DNA of 64,000 nt from contig JADJBM010000010.1 in the NCBI GenBank assembly GCA_016703785.1, forward strand, positions 62,001 through 126,000, in the 5' to 3' direction. The notes beneath the pieces were generated by a model. The model did no database searches. It saw only the letters and a program-made list of their open reading frames with translations, and was not told the origin of the DNA. The stretch is from Betaproteobacteria bacterium. GTDB taxonomy: Bacteria; Pseudomonadota; Gammaproteobacteria; Burkholderiales; Rhodocyclaceae. This document shows positions 27,152-35,700 of the stretch, piece after piece. Within the stretch, counting starts at the first letter, position 1, and the number at the start of each line of letters is the position of its first letter. Both the position numbers and the translations under genes were made by a program.

Positions 27152-27637
27152 ATGCCGTCATTCGATATCGTTTCCGAGGTCAATCAGGTCGAACTGCGCA
27201 ATGCCGTCGAGCAGTCCAACAAGGAAATCGCCAACCGCTTCGACTTCAAGGGCTCCGATGCTCGCATCGAGCAGGGCGACGACACGCTGACCCTGTTCGC
27301 CGACGATGACTTCAAGCTCGACCAGGTCTACGACATTCTCGTCGCCAAGTTCGCCAAGCGCGGCGTCGATGTGCGCTTCATCGAGCGCGGCGAAGTGGAG
27401 AAGGTCAGCGGCAACACGGTCAAGCAGGTTGCCACGGTGAAGGAGGGGGTTGCCGGGGAACTGGCGAAGAAGATCGTCAAGGCCATCAAGGACGGCAAGC
27501 TCAAGGCACAGGCCAGTATCCAGGGCGAAGCGGTGCGCGTTACCAGCGCCAAGAGGGACATCCTGCAGGATGCCATTGCGCTGGTGAGGAAGGCCATTAC
27601 CGACGTGCCGCTGCAATTCAACAACTTCCGGGATTGA
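27152..27637 (+). CDS. YajQ-family cyclic di-GMP/nucleotide-binding protein
   Basis: A 161-residue protein starting MPSFDIVSEVNQVELRNAVE with RFDFKGSDARIE and VRVTSAKRDILQ, typical YajQ. Members bind nucleotides, in Xanthomonas cyclic di-GMP. GGAGGAAG lies before ATG. It meets the convergent amidotransferase gene with no gap. Confidence 0.92.
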   Translation: MPSFDIVSEVNQVELRNAVEQSNKEIANRFDFKGSDARIEQGDDTLTLFADDDFKLDQVYDILVAKFAKRGVDVRFIERGEVEKVSGNTVKQVATVKEGVAGELAKKIVKAIKDGKLKAQASIQGEAVRVTSAKRDILQDAIALVRKAITDVPLQFNNFRD

Positions 27638-28345
27638 TCAGACCCGCGCCAATCCGGTTATCCATCGGCTGTAGATGCGGTCGGCGACGGCATTGAGCGC
27701 GGCAACCTTCGGCCCCATCCCCGCCTGCATGGCTCCCGGTGCCTGCACCGCTGGACTGCCCGATGCGGCGATTTCCGCGGCGCCGTCCTGGCACCATTGC
27801 CGGATCATCTCCTCCGTCATCTCGACGTGGCATTGCATGCCGAACACCTTGCCTAGCGCATAGGCCTGGTTGGCGCAATGGTCGCTCTCCAGCAGACGTG
27901 CGGCGCCGGGCGGAATACTGAAGGTCTCGCCGTGCCAATGGAAGGTCTCGAAGCCGGTCAGGTCGCCGAACCAGGCCTGTGACTCGTCACTGCACAGTAC
28001 CCGCACCGCCCCCCAGCCGATCTCCTTTACCGGGGCCTTCGTGATGTCGCCACCGAGCGCCTTGGCGATGAGTTGCCCGCCGAGACAGTGGCCCAGCACC
28101 GGAATATCGGCTGCGACGGCGGCGCGGATCAGGTCGCAGGACTGGGCGACCCACGGCAGGGGGTCGTTGACGCTCATGGGGCCACCCATGAAGACCAGGC
28201 CGGAAAAGCGCTCGATGCCTGCCGGAACAGCATCCTGTTCGTCTATGCAGACGAGCTGCCATGGGATCGAGTGGCGGTCGAGGAATGTGGCAAAATAACC
28301 CGGACCTTCGGTGCGGAAATGGCGGAAAATGGCAACCGGCTTCAT
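27638..28345 (-). CDS. Class I glutamine amidotransferase-like protein
   Basis: A 235-residue GATase1 protein with the nucleophile elbow LGHCLGGQL and the His-Glu part CHVEMTEE. It resembles the stand-alone GMP-synthase-like subgroup, whose substrate is unknown. ATG 28345 (MKPVAIFRHF) is chosen, giving family length. It is divergent from the retropepsin gene. Confidence 0.85.
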   Translation of the reverse strand: MKPVAIFRHFRTEGPGYFATFLDRHSIPWQLVCIDEQDAVPAGIERFSGLVFMGGPMSVNDPLPWVAQSCDLIRAAVAADIPVLGHCLGGQLIAKALGGDITKAPVKEIGWGAVRVLCSDESQAWFGDLTGFETFHWHGETFSIPPGAARLLESDHCANQAYALGKVFGMQCHVEMTEEMIRQWCQDGAAEIAASGSPAVQAPGAMQAGMGPKVAALNAVADRIYSRWITGLARV

Positions 28346-28367
28346 GACGTGTAAATGGGTGTGGCGA

Positions 28368-29003
28368 ATGAGAGATTTTAGCCTGTCCATGCTTTGTTGC
28401 GCATTCGCAGCGCTTCCGGCCTGGGCAGCCGATGTCGGCGTGGTCGGTCTGTTCCCCGGCAAGGCGGTGCTGGTTGTCGATGGCGGCGCTCCGCGCACGG
28501 TTGCCGTGGGGGCAAGCGTCGGCGGCGTCAGGCTCGTCGCAGTGGATCAGGACAGCGCCACGGTCGAGTTTGGCGGCAAGCGCCAGCGCCTTGCCATCGG
28601 CCAGCATGCCCACGCTGGCGGCGACAACGGCGGCAGCCAGACCACCAGCCTGACGGCTGACAGTCGTGGCCACTTCATTACCACCGGCACGGTCAACGGC
28701 GCCACGATCCGTTTCCTGGTCGACACCGGTGCCACCGGTGTTGCCCTCGGCGCTTCCGACGCCCGCCGTGCGAACATCAATGTCAGCAATGGCCGGCCGG
28801 TCATGGTGCAGACGGCGAACGGCGTCACCCAGGCCTGGCTCGTTACGCTGGATAGCGTGCGGGTGGGGGATGTCACCCTGAGCAGCGTCGAAGGAATGGT
28901 GCACCAGCACGACCTGCCGATGGCTCTGCTGGGCATGAGTTTTCTCAATCGCATGGAAATGAAACGCGACGGGCAGACCATGACGCTGCGCAAGCGCTAC
29001 TAG
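28368..29003 (+). CDS. Retropepsin-like aspartic protease, exported
   Basis: A 211-residue protein with a signal segment (about residues 5-21) and a C-terminal retroviral-protease-like domain (TIGR02281 clan AA type). The active site is FLVDTGATGVALG; LLGMSFLNRMEM is the second conserved part. Such proteins act as dimers in the periplasm or inner membrane. ATG 28368 is chosen over in-frame starts that lie in the divergent promoter. Confidence 0.82.
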   Translation: MRDFSLSMLCCAFAALPAWAADVGVVGLFPGKAVLVVDGGAPRTVAVGASVGGVRLVAVDQDSATVEFGGKRQRLAIGQHAHAGGDNGGSQTTSLTADSRGHFITTGTVNGATIRFLVDTGATGVALGASDARRANINVSNGRPVMVQTANGVTQAWLVTLDSVRVGDVTLSSVEGMVHQHDLPMALLGMSFLNRMEMKRDGQTMTLRKRY

Positions 29004-29031
29004 TGCCAGCCCTTGTTTCTATGGTGCTGAC

Positions 29032-29649
29032 TTGAACGCTACGACACGTCTTCCCAAACAGGAGATCATTGCGCCTACGGCGGACTGGCTGCGACTACGC
29101 CTCGCCGGGCCGCGCAAGTTGAAGCATGTTGAGGAAGAAGGCGTCCCGTCGGGGCTGACGCCTGCTGCCGTGCTGGTCCCTGTCATCGAACGTCCTGAGG
29201 GACTCACAGTATTATTCACCCAGCGGACTTCCCACCTCAACGACCATGCCGGGCAGGTGAGCTTTCCCGGCGGTCGCTGCGAGGGCAGCGATGTCTCCCG
29301 GGTGTTTACAGCGTTACGCGAAACCGAGGAGGAGATCGGACTCGGCCGGGAGCGGGTCGAGGTCGTCGGCATCCTACCGGAATACCATACCGGCACCGGT
29401 TTTAGCGTGATCCCGGTGGTCGGCCTGGTGCGCCCCCCCTTCGAACTGAGCCTGGACAGCTTTGAAGTGGCCGAGGTGTTCGAGACGCCACTCGCCTTCC
29501 TGCTCGACCCGGCCAATCATCAGCGCCACAGCATGGAGATCGGCGGCGTGCTGCGCCATTATTACGCCATGCCCTACGAGGGTTACTTCATATGGGGCGC
29601 TACGGCGGGCATGCTGGTGAGTCTGCACCACCTGCTTTGCGACGACTAG
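29032..29649 (+). CDS. Nudix hydrolase, CoA pyrophosphatase-like
   Basis: A 205-residue Nudix protein. SFPGGRCEG and ALRETEEEIGL form the Nudix box; LNDHAGQVSFPGGR is the NudL/CoA-pyrophosphatase signature. It would split CoA or its oxidised forms. The start appears to be TTG 29032; no ATG fits the domain. Confidence 0.85.
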   Translation: MNATTRLPKQEIIAPTADWLRLRLAGPRKLKHVEEEGVPSGLTPAAVLVPVIERPEGLTVLFTQRTSHLNDHAGQVSFPGGRCEGSDVSRVFTALRETEEEIGLGRERVEVVGILPEYHTGTGFSVIPVVGLVRPPFELSLDSFEVAEVFETPLAFLLDPANHQRHSMEIGGVLRHYYAMPYEGYFIWGATAGMLVSLHHLLCDD

Positions 29650-29723
29650 TGCCCGCTTTTGTGCCGGAGGCACTAGTGCGATAATCGAGCCTACTCGTCA
29701 GTTGCCCGGCCTCCGCGCTCCCC

Positions 29724-30647
29724 ATGACCGTCATATCCCTCATTGTCGTCCTGTTGCTTGAACAGATTCGTCCTCTGGCAGAGCGGGCGGCTGTCGGCGT
29801 ACCGCTGGGGCACTATGCGCATTTCTTCGAAGGCCGTTTCAACGACGGCCAGGAAGGCCACGGCTTGGTTGCCTGGCTGCTGGCGGTGGTGCCGGCGACG
29901 ATCGCCTGCGCCGCCGTTTATTTTGCGGTGATGGGTGTGAGTCCCTTGCTCGGTTTCGCCTGGAACGTGGCGATCCTCTACCTGGCACTGGGTTTCCGAC
30001 AGTTCAGCCATTTCTACACCGATATCCACCTGGCGCTTCGCATGGGCGAGACAGAACGCGCCCGCGCCCTGCTCGGCGAATGGCGCGGCCGTTCGGCAGA
30101 CGGGCTCAACGCCACCGAGATCGCCCGCCTGGCAATGGAAGAGGCGCTGATCGCCTCTCATCGCCACGTCTTCGCGGTGGTCGTCTGGTTCGTGCTCCTG
30201 CCGGGCCCGGCCGGGGCTTTGATGTATCGGCTGGCCTACTACTTCCGACGCCAATGGGGCGAGCGCCAGGACGCTGAATTCGGCGCCTTCGGCCGTTTTT
30301 CCGTCAGAGCGTTCGCTGTCATCGACTGGCTGCCGGTGCGCATCACTGCGGCGGCCTTCGCCGTCGTCGGCGACTTCGAGGATGCGGTGTATTGCTGGCG
30401 TACCCAGGCGGCGCGCTGGCCGGACGAGGCAGCGGGTATACTGCTTGCTAGCGGTGCCGGTGCGCTGGGCGTGCGCCTGGGATTGCCGATCATCGAATCG
30501 GGCGAAATGACGGAGAGACCCGAGCTGGGACTGGGCGAGGAGGCCGACGCCGATTTCATGCAAAGCGGAATCGGTTTGGTGTGGCGTACGTTGGTGCTTT
30601 GTCTGTTGCTGCTGACGCTGCTGGGCGTCGCCAGTTGGGCTGGTTGA
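29724..30647 (+). CDS. CobD/CbiB-family membrane protein
   Basis: A 307-residue membrane protein with about four to five hydrophobic segments, related to CobD/CbiB and AmpE. No other cobalamin genes are nearby, so a role in cobinamide synthesis is doubtful. It follows the Nudix gene in the same direction. Confidence 0.7.
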   Translation: MTVISLIVVLLLEQIRPLAERAAVGVPLGHYAHFFEGRFNDGQEGHGLVAWLLAVVPATIACAAVYFAVMGVSPLLGFAWNVAILYLALGFRQFSHFYTDIHLALRMGETERARALLGEWRGRSADGLNATEIARLAMEEALIASHRHVFAVVVWFVLLPGPAGALMYRLAYYFRRQWGERQDAEFGAFGRFSVRAFAVIDWLPVRITAAAFAVVGDFEDAVYCWRTQAARWPDEAAGILLASGAGALGVRLGLPIIESGEMTERPELGLGEEADADFMQSGIGLVWRTLVLCLLLLTLLGVASWAG

Positions 30648-30667
30648 ATTCATTCAGGAGTTACGAA

Positions 30668-31855
30668 ATGGCTGACAAGAGAGAAGTGGTGGTTCTGAGC
30701 GCCGTGCGCAGCGCGGTGGGTACCTTCAATGGCGCGCTCGCCGGCATGGAGCCGGCCGACCTCGGCGGGCTGGTCGTCAAGGAGGCGATCGCGCGTGCCG
30801 GCGTCGATCCCAAACAGGTGACATTTGCGACGGTCGGCAACTGCATACCGACGGAGTCGCGTTATGCCTACGTCGCGCGCGTGGCGACCATCCAGGGCGG
30901 CATGCCGATGAGTTCGGTGGCCTTCGCGGTCAATCGGCTGTGCGGCTCGTCGCAGCAGGCCGTCGTCAATTCGGCCCAGGCGAGCCTGTTGGGCGACGCC
31001 GATTTCGCGCTCGGCGGCGGCGTCGAGGTAATGTCGCGTGGTGCCTACCTGCTGCCGGCGCTGCGCTCGGGCGCGCGCATGGGCGACGCCCAGGCGATCG
31101 ACGCCATGGTGGCCGTGTTGACCGACCCGTTTGGCGTCGGCCACATGGGCATTACCGCCGAGAATCTGGCGGTTAAACATGGTTTCACGCGTGAAGACCA
31201 GGATGCCTTTGCCGTCGAATCACAGACGCGCGCGGCGAAAGCCATCGCCGAAGGCCGCTTCAAGTCGCAGATCGCACCGATCACCCTCAAGACCCGCAAG
31301 GGCGACGTGGTGTTCGACACCGACGAGCATCCGCGTGCCGGCACGACGATGGAGTCGCTGGCCAAGATGAAACCGGCCTTCAAGAAGGACGGCACGGTGA
31401 CGGCCGGCAACGCTTCCGGCATCAACGACGCGGCATCCTTCCTGGTGCTGGCCGATGCGGCCAAGGCGGCGGCCGGCGGCCACAAGCCGATTGCACGCCT
31501 CGTCGCCTACGCCATCGCCGGCGTCCCCAACGAAGTGATGGGCGAGGGGCCGATCCCCTCGACCAAGGTCGCGCTGCAGAAGGCCGGCCTGACGCTGGAC
31601 AAGATCGACGTGATCGAATCCAACGAGGCCTTCGCGGCGCAGTCGCTGACCGTGGCCAAGGCGCTCGGCTTCGATGCGGCCAAGACCAACGTCAACGGCG
31701 GTGCCATCGCGCTCGGCCACCCGGTCGGCGCCACCGGCGCGGTGATCATCACCAAGCTGTTGCACGAGCTGATCCGCGTCAATGGCCGCTACGGCATCGC
31801 CACGATGTGTATCGGCGGCGGCCAGGGCATCACGACGATATGGGAACGCGTGTAA
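30668..31855 (+). CDS. bktB: Beta-ketothiolase (acetyl-CoA C-acyltransferase)
   Basis: A 395-residue thiolase. The acylated Cys is in NRLCGSSQQAV, the His in GGAIALGHPVGATGA, and the second Cys in CIGGGQG. It resembles BktB, which condenses or cleaves short 3-ketoacyl-CoA. ATG 30668 has AGGAG upstream. It is single and ends at an intrinsic terminator. Confidence 0.88.
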   Translation: MADKREVVVLSAVRSAVGTFNGALAGMEPADLGGLVVKEAIARAGVDPKQVTFATVGNCIPTESRYAYVARVATIQGGMPMSSVAFAVNRLCGSSQQAVVNSAQASLLGDADFALGGGVEVMSRGAYLLPALRSGARMGDAQAIDAMVAVLTDPFGVGHMGITAENLAVKHGFTREDQDAFAVESQTRAAKAIAEGRFKSQIAPITLKTRKGDVVFDTDEHPRAGTTMESLAKMKPAFKKDGTVTAGNASGINDAASFLVLADAAKAAAGGHKPIARLVAYAIAGVPNEVMGEGPIPSTKVALQKAGLTLDKIDVIESNEAFAAQSLTVAKALGFDAAKTNVNGGAIALGHPVGATGAVIITKLLHELIRVNGRYGIATMCIGGGQGITTIWERV

Positions 31856-31880
31856 AGAACCGCAGTTTGTTGCAGGTAAT

Positions 31881-31910
31881 ACGGGCCGGGTGACCGGCCC
31901 GTTTTCATTT
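31881..31910. terminator. Intrinsic terminator after the thiolase
   Basis: Stem ACGGGCCGG/CCGGCCCGT with loop GTGA and a T-rich tail, between the convergent thiolase and TRIC-family genes. Confidence 0.88.
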
Positions 31911-31930
31911 ACTGAGGCGGTGGGTTGCCA

Positions 31931-32545
31931 TCACTTGCGCTCGGAGTAGGTCGGCAGCGTGATGCGGAAGGCCATGGCGAGCAGGCGCGCGACAAGGACG
32001 ACCGCCATCCCGCCCCAGGATGCCATGACCGGTGAAACGCCAAGCGCCTGCAGGCCGATCAGCGCCAGCGCGCCGGCCCAGGCGGCGGAGGCGTAGAGCT
32101 CGCCCCGCACGAACACCAGCGGCACGTCGTTGCACAGCACGTCGCGTAGCACGCCACCGACCACGCCGGTGATGACACCGAGCAGGCTCGCCACCAGCCA
32201 GGGCGCCTGCCATTCCAGTGCAACCTGTGTGCCAACGATGGTAAACAGCGCCAGACCGACGGCATCCGGAATCAGGAACAGGCGCGGCGGCAGGCGCAGG
32301 CCGCGCACCGCAAAAAAGATGGCCAGCGTCGTCGCCAGGGCGACGAGGAGGTAGGTCTGGTCGCTGATCCAGAATACCGGACGATCCAGCAGGAGGTCGC
32401 GCACCGTGCCGCCTCCCAGCGCCGTGGCGCAACCCACCATGACCACGCCGATGAGGTCCATCTGCTTGCGGCCGGCGTCAAGCACGCCAGTCAGGGCGTT
32501 GACCGCGACGGCAGCCAGCGCAACCCAGTAGAGCAGTATGTCCAT
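31931..32545 (-). CDS. TRIC/YicG-family membrane protein
   Basis: A 204-residue protein with about seven membrane helices and an internal duplication (GGGTVRDLLLDRP and GGVLRDVLCNDVP), the mark of the trimeric intracellular cation channel family. ATG 32545 (MDILLYW) is chosen; the open frame upstream overlaps rsgA and is not real. Confidence 0.88.
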   Translation of the reverse strand: MDILLYWVALAAVAVNALTGVLDAGRKQMDLIGVVMVGCATALGGGTVRDLLLDRPVFWISDQTYLLVALATTLAIFFAVRGLRLPPRLFLIPDAVGLALFTIVGTQVALEWQAPWLVASLLGVITGVVGGVLRDVLCNDVPLVFVRGELYASAAWAGALALIGLQALGVSPVMASWGGMAVVLVARLLAMAFRITLPTYSERK

Positions 32546-32593
32546 GCCAAATCGCTCAATGCGTCGTGAATGGTCGAGTGTATCTTTTTCCTC

Positions 32594-32617
32594 GCCGTAG
32601 TGCGGAGACTGACTTTC
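32594..32617 (+). repeat. Dispersed motif copy 4 (intergenic)
   Basis: Exact match to GCCGT-N9-RCTGACTTTY with preceding C, in the 77-base gap between rsgA and the TRIC gene. It is noncoding here. Confidence 0.75.
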
Positions 32618-32622
32618 CCTGG

Positions 32623-33492
32623 CTATTTCCCGCAGGAAGCGCAGAGCTTGTGAAACTGATCGAGGCGGTTCGCGCTGATCCTGCCTTGCGATACGGCGGC
32701 GCGCAGGGCGCAGTCCGGTTCGCGGTCGTGGCGGCAGTCGCGGAAGCGGCACTTGTCCAGATAGGGCAGGAATTCGCGGAAGCCCTGTTCCATCTCGGCG
32801 CGCGTCAGGTGGGCGAGGCCGAATTCCTGCATGCCGGGGCTGTCGATGAGGCTGCTGGCGGCGTCGAGGCGGTAGAGCCGTGTGTGGGTGGTGGTGTGCT
32901 TGCCGGAATCAAGGGCGTCGGAGATCTCGCGCGTGGCGGCCTGGGCGTGCGGCAGCAAGGCATTGATGAGGGTGGACTTGCCCATGCCGCTTTGTCCGAC
33001 TAGAACACTGCACTGGCCGGCGAGCAGCGGGCGAATGGCTTCGGCGTTTCGTGTTGCGGACAATTCAACCACGGCATAGCCGAGTGCGAGGAAGGGCGCC
33101 AGTTGGCGGCGGGCGGCTGCGGCCTTGTCGGCAAGGTCGATTTTATTGAGGACGATCGCCACGCGCATGTGCTGCTGCTCGGCGGCGACGATGCAGCGCG
33201 TCACCAGTTCGTCGCTGAAACCCGGCTCGGCGGCGACGACGATGATGGCCTGCGTAGCGTTGGCCGCGAAGAGTTTTCGCCGGTAGGCGTCGCTGCGATA
33301 GAGCAGCGTGCTGCGCGGTGCCACGGCGGCGATGACGCCGTGGTCGGGCGCGGAGAGTTCCACTGTGACACGGTCGCCGCAGGCGACATGGCTTTTCTTG
33401 CCGCGCGGGTAGCACAGGGCGAGGGCGCCGTCTTCCAGTTCGATTTCGTATTGCCGGCCGAAGGCGGCGACGACGGTGCCGGTCTGGCTCAA
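32623..33492 (-). CDS. rsgA: Ribosome small-subunit-dependent GTPase A
   Basis: A 289-residue circularly permuted GTPase that checks 30S maturation. It has an N-terminal OB fold, then NKIDLAD, the P-loop GQSGMGKST, DSPGM and a C-terminal Cys/His zinc knuckle (CRFRDCRHDREPDC). It overlaps the upstream pterin dehydratase gene by four bases. Confidence 0.95.
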   Translation of the reverse strand: MSQTGTVVAAFGRQYEIELEDGALALCYPRGKKSHVACGDRVTVELSAPDHGVIAAVAPRSTLLYRSDAYRRKLFAANATQAIIVVAAEPGFSDELVTRCIVAAEQQHMRVAIVLNKIDLADKAAAARRQLAPFLALGYAVVELSATRNAEAIRPLLAGQCSVLVGQSGMGKSTLINALLPHAQAATREISDALDSGKHTTTHTRLYRLDAASSLIDSPGMQEFGLAHLTRAEMEQGFREFLPYLDKCRFRDCRHDREPDCALRAAVSQGRISANRLDQFHKLCASCGK

Positions 33493-33848
33493 GGGCGGGG
33501 CAGCGCTTCGATTTTCGCTGCGCAGATGAGGTCGTTAAGGGAGATGCCACCGACGGAGTGCGTGGCGTAAGCGATGCGGCATTGGTTGTAGCCGAAAGCG
33601 ATGTCAGGATGGTGATCCTGCACTTGCGCGATGCGCGCAACGGCATTGACGAAGACCAGCGTTGCCTCGTAGTCGGCGAAGGCAAAGGATTTGACGATCG
33701 ACTTGCCGTCGTTTTCCCAGCCTGGCAGCAAAGTCAGCAGTTCGTCCAGCCGCGAGGTATCGAGGCGGTGACCGGCTCCTGAGCATGGCTGGCAGGTGCC
33801 GCCGGCCAGGTCGTTGAAAGTCAGCCTCTGCGACACGGCGGCGTGCAC
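33489..33848 (-). CDS. 4a-hydroxytetrahydrobiopterin dehydratase
   Basis: A 119-residue pterin-4a-carbinolamine dehydratase (PhhB/DCoH). The signature is FVNAVARIAQVQDHHPDIAFGYNQC with THSVGGIS. It recycles the pterin of aromatic hydroxylases or acts in another role; no hydroxylase is nearby. Its start region holds a dispersed motif copy reading AVSQRLTF. Confidence 0.9.
   Translation of the reverse strand: MHAAVSQRLTFNDLAGGTCQPCSGAGHRLDTSRLDELLTLLPGWENDGKSIVKSFAFADYEATLVFVNAVARIAQVQDHHPDIAFGYNQCRIAYATHSVGGISLNDLICAAKIEALPRP
33816..33839 (-). repeat. Dispersed motif copy (reverse, in pterin dehydratase)
   Basis: Reverse strand matches GCCGT-N9-RCTGACTTTY exactly, preceded by C. It lies at the N-terminus of the pterin dehydratase, in frame as AVSQRLTF. 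Confidence 0.7.
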
Positions 33849-33850
33849 GT

Positions 33851-35092
33851 TCAGGCCGCCTTCAGCTGCGCAATGCGCGCCGCTGCCGGGGGGTGGGAGT
33901 CGTAGAACGTGGAGTAGAGCGGATCGGGGGTCAGCGTCGCGGCATTGTCGCGGTAGAGCTTCACCAGCGCGGCGACGAGGTCGCCGGCACGGGTCTGCTG
34001 CGCGGCGTAGGCGTCGGCTTCGTATTCGTGCCGGCGCGAGAAGGCGCTCATCAGCGGCGCCAGCGGGAAGGTGAATACCGGGACGGCCAGCGAAAAGAGC
34101 ACCAGCGCCGGCGCGGTACCGTGCGAGCTCATGCCGAGGCCCGCGTAAAACCAGGGTGCGTCGATGAGTACGCCGAGCAGCCAGAGGAAGCCGAAGCTCG
34201 CCAGGGCCAGCACGCCGATGCGCTTCCAGACGTGACGCAGCCGGTAATGGCCCAGTTCGTGCGCTAGCACGGCCTCGATCTCCTCCGGGGCCAGCTTTTC
34301 CAGCAGGGTGTCGAAGAAGACGATGCGCTTGGCCTGGCCGAAGCCGGTGAAATAGGCATTGCCGTGGGCCGAGCGTTTCGAGCCGTCCATGACGAAGAGG
34401 CCGCTGGCGCGAAAGCCGCAGCGCGTCATCAATGCCTCAATGCGCTCCCTCAGCGAGGTATCGGCGAGGGGGGTGAACTTGTTGAAGAGCGGGGCGATCA
34501 CACTGGGGTAGATGAGCAGCGCCAGCAGGTTGAAGCCGAGCCAGAATAGCCAGACATAGAGCCACCAAAGCGACCCCATGCCTTCCATCAGCCACAGTAC
34601 TGCCAGCAGCACCGGCATTCCGATGGCGACGCCGAGCAGGGCACCCTTGGCGAGGTCGACGAAGAACAGGCGCAGGGTCATCTTGTTGAAGCCGAAGTGC
34701 GCCTCGATGGCGAAGGTACGGTAGAGCGAAAAGGGCAGGTCGACAACCGCGCTCAGTACGGCCAGGCTGCCGATGAAGGCAATGCCGTGCGCCATGCCGT
34801 CGAGACCGAGGGCAGCCCATGCCTCATGCAGGGCCTGCAGGGCGCCGCCGAGGGTGAGTGCCAGCACGAAGAGCGCGCCGACGATGACCTCAACCATGGC
34901 CAGACGGATCTTGGCCACGGTGTAGTCGGCCGCACGCTGGTGGGCTTCCATCGAAATGGTTTCCTGGAAGGCTTCGGGCACCGCTTCGCGGTGTGCGGCG
35001 ACATGGCGCGCATGGCGCCGCGCCAGCCACAAGCGCAGCAGGGTGGTCAGGAGCAGTGCGGCAAGAAAGACTGAGGTGAAGGCGAGCGTCAT
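33851..35092 (-). CDS. M48 (Ste24-type) membrane metallopeptidase
   Basis: A 413-residue protease with about six or seven membrane helices. The zinc motif is HELGH (VLAHELGHYRLRH) with the third ligand in RRHEYEADAYA. It resembles CAAX-protease-type M48 enzymes. ATG 35092 is preferred to TTG 35125. It is two bases upstream of the pterin dehydratase and divergent from orn. Confidence 0.9.
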   Translation of the reverse strand: MTLAFTSVFLAALLLTTLLRLWLARRHARHVAAHREAVPEAFQETISMEAHQRAADYTVAKIRLAMVEVIVGALFVLALTLGGALQALHEAWAALGLDGMAHGIAFIGSLAVLSAVVDLPFSLYRTFAIEAHFGFNKMTLRLFFVDLAKGALLGVAIGMPVLLAVLWLMEGMGSLWWLYVWLFWLGFNLLALLIYPSVIAPLFNKFTPLADTSLRERIEALMTRCGFRASGLFVMDGSKRSAHGNAYFTGFGQAKRIVFFDTLLEKLAPEEIEAVLAHELGHYRLRHVWKRIGVLALASFGFLWLLGVLIDAPWFYAGLGMSSHGTAPALVLFSLAVPVFTFPLAPLMSAFSRRHEYEADAYAAQQTRAGDLVAALVKLYRDNAATLTPDPLYSTFYDSHPPAAARIAQLKAA

Positions 35093-35154
35093 TGGGGTGC
35101 CGGGAATGGATATGAACTGTGACAAAATGAAGTCTTTCCAGTTCTCGCGAAATT

Positions 35155-35700
35155 ATGGCACAAGACCCCAACAACCTCATCTGGCTGGACATGGAAATGA
35201 CCGGCCTCGAACCCGACCGCGACCGCGTCATAGAGATCGCCATGGTGGCAACGGACAGCGTCCTGACTGTCCTGGCCGAATCGCCGGTGGTGGTGGTGCA
35301 TCAAGCCAATGCCGTGCTCGATGCCATGGACGAGTGGAACAGGAACACCCACGGCAAGTCGGGGCTGGTGGACAAGGTGCGCGCCTCGCGCACCGACGAG
35401 GCAGCGGCGACGGTGGAGTTGCTTGAATTCATGCGCCAGTACGTGCCGGAGCGCGCCTCGCCTATGTGCGGCAACTCGATCTGCCAGGACCGCCGCTTCA
35501 TGGCGCGCTGGCTGCCCGGCCTGGAGGCGTATTTCCACTACCGCAACCTGGATGTCAGCACGCTGAAGGAACTGGCGCGGCGCTGGAAGCCGGAGGTCTA
35601 CAAGGGCGTGGTGAAGAAGGGGGCGCACACGGCGCTGGCGGACATCCACGAGTCGATCGAGGAATTGCGCTACTACCGCGACAATTTCATCAGACTGTAG
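35155..35700 (+). CDS. orn: Oligoribonuclease
   Basis: A 181-residue DEDDh 3'-5' exoribonuclease that degrades very short RNAs and pGpG. Motifs are LIWLDMEMTGLEP, CGNSICQDRRFM and HTALADIHESIEEL. Its stop abuts that of pgi. Confidence 0.96.
   Translation: MAQDPNNLIWLDMEMTGLEPDRDRVIEIAMVATDSVLTVLAESPVVVVHQANAVLDAMDEWNRNTHGKSGLVDKVRASRTDEAAATVELLEFMRQYVPERASPMCGNSICQDRRFMARWLPGLEAYFHYRNLDVSTLKELARRWKPEVYKGVVKKGAHTALADIHESIEELRYYRDNFIRL

Noticed and set aside
33731..33754. CTGACTTT on the minus strand in the pterin dehydratase gene
   Set aside because: Only the right half matches; the GCCGT part is absent at the required distance.
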